Assembly: GCA_002479215.1 (NCBI GenBank)
Contig: DLME01000279.1
Span: 1-21,438 of the forward strand
Reading direction: 5' to 3'
DNA: 21,438 bases
Origin: Syntrophaceae bacterium UBA7544
GTDB taxonomy: Bacteria; Desulfobacterota; Syntrophia; Syntrophales; Smithellaceae
Shown: positions 15,686 through 21,438 of the stretch, one piece after another
Numbering within the stretch: position 1 is the stretch's first letter
How the letters are laid out: every line of letters begins with the position of its first letter
The notes under the pieces: model-generated
Told to the model about the DNA's origin: nothing
Databases searched by the model: none
The model's input: only the letters and a program-made list of their open reading frames with translations
Made by a program: the position numbers and the translations under genes

Positions 15686-18421
15686 ATGACAAATGTAACA
15701 GGGCCGGACAGAGTTCTGATGTCGAGCAAAAGGACATGGATCATTTTAGCCGTGGTTCTTTTTCTGATAATACTATTTTCCCGCCAGGCTGTGGAGCTGA
15801 TCACGGACTGGCTCTGGTTCAAGGAAGTGGGGTATGAAAATGTATTTACCATAACCCTGTGGGCTCAACTGAAAATGGCGCTGCTCTTCGGGTTTGCCTT
15901 CTTTGTCATCTTTTTCGGGAACCTCTTTGCGGCCCTGCGACTGACTTCCCGGCTACATGTGATTGATCAAAAAGGCTGGATCCAAATTTCGAAACTGGAA
16001 ATAGCCAACAGGCCCCTGCAACTTTTGATTTTGATCGGGTCTCTTCTTTTCAGCCTCATTGCGGCCCTAAGCGGTTCGACCCAATGGGAAAATTTTCTGA
16101 GGTTTCTTAACGTTTCGTCCTTTGGAGTTACCGATCCCCTTTTCCAGCGTGATATCGGCTTCTATGTTTTCCGGCTGCCGTTTTTAAATCATCTTTACGC
16201 CTGGCTGATGATGGTATTGATATTCACGATCATCTCTACAGCCTTTCTTTATTTTATCCGCCGGGCTTTCCATTTCGTACCGCCACGCACTTTGCAGGTA
16301 GCGCCTGCCGCCCGTATTCACCTCTCTATTCTTTTAGCTCTCATTTTCTTCGTCGCGATTTTCGGGCTATGGCTTGCACTGAGCGAAATCCTGTTCGTCA
16401 AACGGGGAGTTGTCTTCGGTCCCGGCTATGCCGATGTAACCACCCAGTTATGGGTTTTGAAAGGATTGATGGGACTTGCTCTTTTATGCGGCATCGCCTT
16501 CCTGGGCTTCGCCTTCAAAATGAGCTGGCGTTACCCTGTATTTGCCGTGCTTTTCTTTGGGGCTTTTCTCGTGATCGGTCGCGGGATCTATCCTTCGATG
16601 GTTCAGAGCTTCAAAGTCGTTCCCAATGAAATCGTTCTGGAGAAACCCTATATTGAAAAAAATATCCAGTTTACCCGGCTAGCCTATCGGCTCAATGATA
16701 TCGAAGACAAACAATTTCCGGTGGAGGAGAACCTGACCAGGGAAGACTTAAAACGTAATGACCTGACCATCAAAAACATTCGCCTGTGGAACCATGCCCC
16801 GCTACTGCAGACCTACAGCCAGCTGCAGGAAATTCGCACCTATTACAAGTTCGGCGGCGTGGATAACGACCGCTACCGGATAGACGGGGAGTACCGCCAA
16901 GTAATGCTCTCCCCGCGGGAACTCTCCTATGCGTCGCTGCCCTCGCGTTCCTGGGTTAATGAGCATATTGAATACACCCACGGCTACGGCGCCGTCCTGG
17001 GTCCGGTAAACCGTGTTTCGAATGAAGGGCTCCCGGAATTTTTCATCAAGGATATTCCGCCTGTTTCCACGATCAATATCAAGATTTCCCGTCCCGAGAT
17101 TTACTACGGCGAGAATTCCAATGACTACGTCTTCGTGCGCACAAATCGGCCGGAATTCAACTATCCTGTGGGAAACGAGAACGTTTACTCCCGGTATGAA
17201 GGCAGGGGCGGCGTTCCTCTGTCCTTTCTGAGAAAATTGCTTTTTGCCGTTCGCTTCGGTTCCTTCACCATGCTCCTTTCCGATGACATTACCCCCGCAA
17301 GCCGGATTATGTACTATCGTCAGATAAAGGATCGGGTTGCGCAAATCGTTCCCTTTGCAGCGCTGGACAGCGATCCCTATTTAGTGATTTCTCCTGAAGG
17401 AAAGCTTTTGTGGTTTTTGGACGGATATACTCTGACCAGCTGGTTTCCCTATTCGGAACCGACGCCCTCAATGGGCAATTACATCCGTAATTCTTTCAAG
17501 GCCGTTGTGGATGCTTATGACGGATCGGTACAGCTTTACATCAGTGACGAAAAGGATCCCATAATTCAAACTTATGCTCGGATTTTTCCGGGGGTATTCA
17601 AGAAACTGGGAGATATGCAGCCTGAGCTTCAGAAACACATCCGCTATCCATCGGAAATGCTTTCCATCCAAGCCAGGATGTACAGAGCTTATCACATGCA
17701 GGATGCCCAGGTCTTTTACAACAAGGAAGATCTCTGGGCCACTCCCGCAGATCATGTCCGAGGCGTCTATCAGGAGATGCAACCCTACTATACAATCATG
17801 AAACTCCCCGAAGAGAAGAAAGAGGAATTTATCCTTCTGTTACCCTTTACACCCAGCAAGAAGGATAACATGTCCGCCTGGATGGGCGCCCGTTGCGATG
17901 CGCCCAACTACGGGAAAGTTATTGTCTATCTTTTTTCGAAGGACAAGCTTGTCTACGGGCCACAGCAAATCGAGGCCCGGATTAACCAGGATACGGCGAT
18001 ATCGAAAGAGCTTTCTTTATGGGACCAGCGGGGTTCGCAGGTCATCCGGGGAAGCCTTCTGGCCATTCCCATCGAGAAGTCCATCCTCTATGTCGAATCG
18101 CTATACCTTGCCGCCGAAAAAGGACAGCTTCCGGAACTCAAACGTGTAATCATGGCTTACGGAAACTCCATTGTCATGGAGGAGAATCTCGAGCTGGCCT
18201 TGCAGCGGCTTTTCGGTGGGGAAATGATGCGGGAAAAGGAAATCAGCAAGACTGCCGCAGCAATGCCCGTCCGGGAAAAAACCGACCGGCAGCTGGCCCT
18301 GGAAGCGCTCTCCCATTACCGGAAGGCGCTGGACTTTCTGCGCAAAGGGGATTGGGGAGCCTATGGCGAAGAGCTCCGCAAAATGGACGACATACTGCGA
18401 TCCTTCGAGAGCAGGAAATAG
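15686..18421 (+). CDS. UPF0182 family integral membrane protein
   Basis: A 911-residue protein of the UPF0182 family, whose function is unknown. The N-terminal third carries seven predicted membrane spans, at about 17-32, 61-84, 111-129, 171-191, 211-233, 255-277 and 283-300. A soluble region of about 600 residues follows, probably outside the cytoplasmic membrane. Family hallmarks include DWLWFKEVGY near residue 41, TDPLFQRDIGFYVFRLPF near 149, NRPEFNYPVG, and the long stretch running from the YLVISPEG region to the SWFPYSEPTP region. The start is fixed by AAAGGAG at 15671-15677, eight nt upstream; a second ATG at 15719 lacks a ribosome site. GC is visibly higher than in neighbours (33 of 60 bases at 16801-16860 against 21 of 60 at 4861-4920). 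It stands alone, with long gaps on both sides. Confidence 0.92.
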   Translation: MTNVTGPDRVLMSSKRTWIILAVVLFLIILFSRQAVELITDWLWFKEVGYENVFTITLWAQLKMALLFGFAFFVIFFGNLFAALRLTSRLHVIDQKGWIQISKLEIANRPLQLLILIGSLLFSLIAALSGSTQWENFLRFLNVSSFGVTDPLFQRDIGFYVFRLPFLNHLYAWLMMVLIFTIISTAFLYFIRRAFHFVPPRTLQVAPAARIHLSILLALIFFVAIFGLWLALSEILFVKRGVVFGPGYADVTTQLWVLKGLMGLALLCGIAFLGFAFKMSWRYPVFAVLFFGAFLVIGRGIYPSMVQSFKVVPNEIVLEKPYIEKNIQFTRLAYRLNDIEDKQFPVEENLTREDLKRNDLTIKNIRLWNHAPLLQTYSQLQEIRTYYKFGGVDNDRYRIDGEYRQVMLSPRELSYASLPSRSWVNEHIEYTHGYGAVLGPVNRVSNEGLPEFFIKDIPPVSTINIKISRPEIYYGENSNDYVFVRTNRPEFNYPVGNENVYSRYEGRGGVPLSFLRKLLFAVRFGSFTMLLSDDITPASRIMYYRQIKDRVAQIVPFAALDSDPYLVISPEGKLLWFLDGYTLTSWFPYSEPTPSMGNYIRNSFKAVVDAYDGSVQLYISDEKDPIIQTYARIFPGVFKKLGDMQPELQKHIRYPSEMLSIQARMYRAYHMQDAQVFYNKEDLWATPADHVRGVYQEMQPYYTIMKLPEEKKEEFILLLPFTPSKKDNMSAWMGARCDAPNYGKVIVYLFSKDKLVYGPQQIEARINQDTAISKELSLWDQRGSQVIRGSLLAIPIEKSILYVESLYLAAEKGQLPELKRVIMAYGNSIVMEENLELALQRLFGGEMMREKEISKTAAAMPVREKTDRQLALEALSHYRKALDFLRKGDWGAYGEELRKMDDILRSFESRK

Positions 18422-18776
18422 GGCCGTATAATAATCTGTCTGCATACCGGTTTGGGCAAGGAGGCGGGCCGCGGGGATTTAAACGCCGAGGTAGGCTGCC
18501 TTGACGTACTCGTTGACGAAAAGTAATTACTGACCTACCTCCGAAATGTTTCGGTACTTCCTTTAAAAGACACTTTGGGTATGGCGTTTATGTTTGTTTC
18601 TTCCTTCCTGTAATGTGGCATATGGCGATTTTCCCAGATATACTTTGTTTCAACCGGAAATCAATATTTAATTGACTTACAAGACCCCTCTTCATATACT
18701 TCAACTGTCAAAAAACAATGCCTTATCAATAAATGAGGAAGCAAAGAAGAAAATAGCTGAACTGACGGTGTAAAGC
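18422..18776. other. Gene-free stretch with inverted repeats
   Basis: A 355-nt gap between the UPF0182 gene and the small Cys-containing gene. GAGGTAGG at 18488-18495 pairs with CCTACCTC at 18534-18541 across 38 nt, and this is followed at once by CCGAAATGTTTCGG at 18541-18554. Neither dyad has the T-run of an intrinsic terminator. The first 100 nt are GC-rich like the UPF0182 gene and the rest is AT-rich, so the junction near 18540 may mark an old boundary. The second half probably holds the promoter of the next gene. Confidence 0.45.
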
Positions 18777-19220
18777 ATGTCCAGAAAGACCACTGATCCA
18801 TTGCCAAAAAATGCAACAGAGGCACAGGGGCTTTTAATCAAGGCCTTCCATGAGAAATGCGGCGATGAAATTTTGCCCGTTATAGAGAGCATTCTCGGTC
18901 GTCAGGGACGCGCTTTGGGTCTTAAAGTCAAGAGAAAGCTGCTCGATTGTCATCTATCTACTATTGCCGCAGTTTTTACGAAAAACTTTGATCCGACAAC
19001 GGTCAATGTGGTCTCCATATCCGATGAAAAGTTCCATATTCAGGGCACCAAGTGCCCTTTCGGACTGGAAAACACATCGAGACAACTCTGCGAAGCGGTT
19101 ATGGCGATTGATCGCGAATATTTTTCCGCGGCAACGGACGGTAAGACTACTCTGGATATTATTAAAACCAGAGCCGCTGGAGATCCGATCTGCGATACCC
19201 TTTATACCAAAAACGCTTAG
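18777..19220 (+). CDS. Small Cys-containing protein, possibly ATC-hydrolase/V4R-like
   Basis: A 147-residue soluble protein. The N-terminal 60 residues are helical. The C-terminal part contains KCPFGLENTS with Cys93, then QLCEAVMAIDREYF with Cys105, and GDPICDTLY with Cys139. The order CP(F/W)(G/A), LCEA, GDPxC near the C-terminus resembles proteins annotated as L-2-amino-thiazoline-4-carboxylic acid hydrolase-like, and the C-terminus of V4R ligand-binding domains. These often occur near acyl-CoA or aromatic metabolism and are rarely proven enzymes. An in-frame stop at 18771-18773 makes the ATG at 18777 the earliest one; the ribosome site is weak. It precedes the AMP-forming acyl-CoA synthetase after 393 nt on the same strand. 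The family call is by eye and moderately uncertain; the gene itself is likely real. Confidence 0.6.
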   Translation: MSRKTTDPLPKNATEAQGLLIKAFHEKCGDEILPVIESILGRQGRALGLKVKRKLLDCHLSTIAAVFTKNFDPTTVNVVSISDEKFHIQGTKCPFGLENTSRQLCEAVMAIDREYFSAATDGKTTLDIIKTRAAGDPICDTLYTKNA

Positions 19221-19613
19221 GAACTCATCAAGTCAGTAACAAGTTTAAAAAGTATCCATACATAAATTCAAAACCGAAAATCATTGATAAGTCGGTGCAG
19301 ACAGCACTGTTGGTTCGTCGATGTTGAAATATTTAGAATCGAATTTTTGTTTAGTCCTTCCTATAACAAAGCACTCGGTGATTTTAAGCGGTATGGTTGT
19401 TTCTAGCGGTATTCATTATTGACTGAAGTCAAGCGTCCGAACCTTTTGACGGATATCCATCTTTTAAACTGGAAATGGCAAGGTATTATTTATTCAATAT
19501 TTATGATATGAACGACTATAAATCTGGAGAGGATTATGGGGGTAGGATTTTCTGCTTGCCGTTATGATAGTAAGTAAATAGAGCCGTCCCCATTTGTTTA
19601 TAGAAGGTTATCC
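19221..19613. other. Gene-free region upstream of acyl-CoA synthetase
   Basis: A 393-nt gap with no convincing gene. It has a compact dyad TTGAC-TGAA-GTCAA at 19419-19432 and an AT-rich stretch at about 19485-19512 suited to a promoter. A 6-bp pair ATGGGG/CCCCAT (19536-19541 with 19588-19593) lies just before the ribosome site. GAAGG at 19603-19607 is the ribosome site of the next gene. The dyad could be an operator for the acyl-CoA synthetase, but no regulator gene is nearby. Confidence 0.45.
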
Positions 19614-21221
19614 ATGATCGATAAGAGTAAACGTTATGCACGAACCTATATTCCGCTGGAAAAATCAGCCACACTTCAAGGCAGAAAAATCGAATTTGAT
19701 AGTATCGCCGAAACGATCGTCGTCCGTGCCCGGGAGATTCCCAATGCCCCCCTCGTTTATTACTATGATGACGTCATCACATACAGACAGGTAAATGACC
19801 GCGCCAATTCGGTTGCCCACTATCTGCGGGAAAAGGGCGTTAAAAAGGGCGACATCGTGTCGGTCATGGTTCTTAATTCTCCTGAAATTTATTATACCAT
19901 GTTCGGCGCTCAAAAGTTGGGAGCCATTGCCGGCGGGATTAATTATATGCTTAGAGGTCCAGAAATCGCTTACGTTCTGGACGACTCCCGTCCCAGGGTG
20001 GCTTTTGTGGGTAGCGAATATATGGAGGAGTTCGCTAAAGGCTGGCAACTAGCCACCCACAAGACGGCTGTTGTGGAAGTAGCCACAGGTGTAGATCACG
20101 GAACACATATTTCCGAAACAACCTTGAAAGAAATTATTGCTAAATACACGTCGACTGAATGTCTGGTTCCTCAGAAACCGGACGATCCTTTCATACTACT
20201 GTATTCTTCAGGAACGACCGGCATGCCCAAAGGAATCCTTCTTTCCAACCGCAACGAACTGGCTATCTGTAAAGGCGGAGCCAGTTTCGGCACAGCTCTG
20301 CCCGGCGATGTGTTTATGATTATCCTGCCCATGTTCCATGTCAATCCTCTGTGCGTTTGGACTTATCCTATTATCTATCAGGGTCTGACTTTATGTATCC
20401 GTAAAACCTTTTCCCCCACCGACTTCTGGCCATCACTAACCCGCTATGGGGTGACCACTGTGCAGGGAGTGCCGGCCATGTATTCCTATATATTTAATGC
20501 CGCCGATCCAAAAACCATTAAATTTAACAAGCTCAAACTGAGGATGGCTTTCACCGGTGCGGCACCAATGTCGGTAGAACTGATTCGCGGTTTCAAGGAA
20601 AAATACGGCGTCCAAGTTGTTGACGGTTACGGTTTGACCGAGGCCACCGGAGTTTCCACCACATCCTCCGGCATTCCGGAAAATCTAGGGTCCATCGGGA
20701 TGGCCTATCCCGGCCTGGAGGTGGAAATCATGGATGACGCCAACAATATTCTGGCTTATGGTGAGAAAGGTGAAATCTGTGTCAAAGGCGATGTGGTCAT
20801 GATCGGTTATCTGAATAAACCGGAGGCAACGGCGGAAAGCCTCAGGGATGGCTGGTTGCACACCGGCGATATGGGGCATATGGATGAAAAGGGGTACGTT
20901 TATATTTCCGGCCGTAAGAAAGAAATGATTAACCGCGGCGGCGAAAATATTTATCCCCGCGAGATTGAAATCCCACTGGAAAGGCATCCGAAGATTGCAG
21001 AAGTGGCCGTTATTGGAGCGCCCGATAAGGCGCTGGGTGAGAGGGTACGAGCCTGCATCATCTTAAATGAAGGCTGCACAATGACTGCGGATGAGGTCAA
21101 ACAATATCTCCAGGATAGAATCGCCAAATACAAGCTGCCGGAATTTGTGGAATTTATGATGGACTTTCCCCGGAATCCCACAGGAAAGATTTTAAAACAA
21201 GAGCTCAAGAAAAAATTTTGA
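19614..21221 (+). CDS. AMP-forming acyl-CoA synthetase (fatty acid-CoA ligase type)
   Basis: A 535-residue ANL-superfamily enzyme that activates a carboxylic acid with ATP to an acyl-adenylate and then transfers it to CoA. The phosphate-binding loop YSSGTTGMPKG spans 197-207. DGYGLTEATG at 337-346 carries Glu343, the expected Mg/ATP residue. HTGD at 416-419 supplies the ribose-binding Asp419. SGRKKEMINRGGENIYP is the hinge and CoA region. Lys525 in NPTGKILKQEL is the adenylation lysine. All core motifs are intact and the length is normal. The start is set by GAAGG at 19603-19607, six nt upstream. It is probably a medium- or long-chain fatty acid or aryl acid ligase; the exact substrate is unknown. 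It fits as the activation step before the acyl-CoA dehydrogenase encoded elsewhere in the window. Confidence 0.94.
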   Translation: MIDKSKRYARTYIPLEKSATLQGRKIEFDSIAETIVVRAREIPNAPLVYYYDDVITYRQVNDRANSVAHYLREKGVKKGDIVSVMVLNSPEIYYTMFGAQKLGAIAGGINYMLRGPEIAYVLDDSRPRVAFVGSEYMEEFAKGWQLATHKTAVVEVATGVDHGTHISETTLKEIIAKYTSTECLVPQKPDDPFILLYSSGTTGMPKGILLSNRNELAICKGGASFGTALPGDVFMIILPMFHVNPLCVWTYPIIYQGLTLCIRKTFSPTDFWPSLTRYGVTTVQGVPAMYSYIFNAADPKTIKFNKLKLRMAFTGAAPMSVELIRGFKEKYGVQVVDGYGLTEATGVSTTSSGIPENLGSIGMAYPGLEVEIMDDANNILAYGEKGEICVKGDVVMIGYLNKPEATAESLRDGWLHTGDMGHMDEKGYVYISGRKKEMINRGGENIYPREIEIPLERHPKIAEVAVIGAPDKALGERVRACIILNEGCTMTADEVKQYLQDRIAKYKLPEFVEFMMDFPRNPTGKILKQELKKKF

Positions 21222-21438
21222 TACCACGGTGGATCGATGAGGACAATAAATGCGCTTCAGCCATTTCGCTGCGTGATGCGCAAAAAGCGTGCGCATTGGG
21301 AATTTATAAATTATTAGAAATGGCTAAAGCTAAAAGATACTGCTTTTGATTTGATGGGAAATTTAAAAACTGATTACAATTGGTAATCTTCAGTTTCCCC
21401 TACTTCATGAATCTATTTGTTTGTAGATACCGTTCTTG
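21222..21438. other. 3' flanking region with two stem-loops, no gene seen
   Basis: An ATGCGC/GCGCAT hairpin (21276-21281 with 21291-21296, 9-nt loop) lies 54 nt after the acyl-CoA synthetase stop. A longer stem follows (21367-21377 with 21383-21396, one 3-nt bulge). The second stem is followed by a T-run only on the minus strand, so it could terminate a minus-strand gene entering from beyond the window. It is weaker as a terminator for the acyl-CoA synthetase. No open frame here is convincing. Confidence 0.35.

Noticed and set aside
18019..18504. 161-codon + strand frame overlapping the end of the UPF0182 gene
   Set aside because: It is a shifted-frame shadow, rich in Gly/Arg/Pro/Ser, within a conserved gene, with no initiation signals.
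18419..18526. In-frame continuation of the UPF0182 gene past its UAG stop for 34 codons, as possible readthrough or pyrrolysine
   Set aside because: The family normally ends about here, the added residues match nothing I recognise, and no Pyl genes or readthrough signal are present. A 34-codon gap between stops is ordinary in GC-rich DNA.
18672..18773. Open stretch just before the small Cys-containing gene with a protein-like lysine/glutamate-rich tail
   Set aside because: It has no ATG or ribosome site, is only about 33 codons, and matches no family; it may be chance or a remnant.
19536..19593. ATGGGG/CCCCAT pair before the acyl-CoA synthetase as a mobile-element end
   Set aside because: It is only 6 bp, with no transposase or target duplication, so it is kept as a plain inverted repeat.

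Overview
The window looks like a chromosome segment of a Gram-negative anaerobe. The gene set (long acyl-CoA dehydrogenase, two-subunit ADP-forming acyl-CoA synthetase, AMP-forming acyl-CoA ligase, PaaI-type thioesterase, UPF0182 protein, multi-PAS diguanylate cyclase) and the moderate-to-low GC fit a syntrophic fatty-acid degrader of the Desulfobacterota, close to Syntrophus or Smithella. This placement is inferred from gene content and protein style. I see no rRNA, tRNA, CRISPR array, integrase or intact transposase.

Region 1 (1-7815, all + strand): a structured repeat-like stretch lies at the left edge. It is followed by a small membrane protein with a possible PH-like core, a Fis-like DNA-binding protein, a 422-aa left-handed beta-helix protein related to the acetyltransferase half of GlmU, a giant 1242-aa relative of GlmS, and pyrG (CTP synthase). 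Spacing from the Fis-like gene through the giant GlmS-like gene is 17 and 6 nt, so these three look like one operon, possibly continuing into pyrG after 78 nt. This is the most unusual part. The GlmS relative keeps its glutaminase residues and most of its isomerase residues. However, the nucleophilic Cys is at position 48, a helical block of about 150 residues splits the glutaminase domain, and about 300 unassigned residues follow the second SIS domain. Its partner has the beta-helix of GlmU but no nucleotidyltransferase domain. Together they suggest a non-standard amino-sugar pathway.

Region 2 (7903-10063, +): the alpha and beta subunits of an ADP-forming acyl-CoA synthetase overlap by 8 nt and keep both expected phospho-histidines. 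This enzyme would conserve energy from an acyl-CoA as ATP.

Region 3 (10129-12843): a minus-strand sensor with four PAS domains and a GGDEF domain, followed by a 639-nt AT-rich divergent regulatory region.

Region 4 (12844-15233): an acyl-CoA dehydrogenase (+) and a PaaI-family hotdog thioesterase (-) converge on a perfect 14-bp-stem bidirectional terminator.

Region 5 (15686-21438, +): a UPF0182 membrane protein with visibly higher GC than its neighbours, a small Cys-containing protein resembling the ATC-hydrolase/V4R-like group, and an AMP-forming acyl-CoA synthetase. These are separated by gene-free stretches of 350-450 nt with several inverted repeats. Regions 2, 4 and 5 share acyl-CoA chemistry: activation, dehydrogenation, hydrolysis, and recovery of ATP from the thioester.
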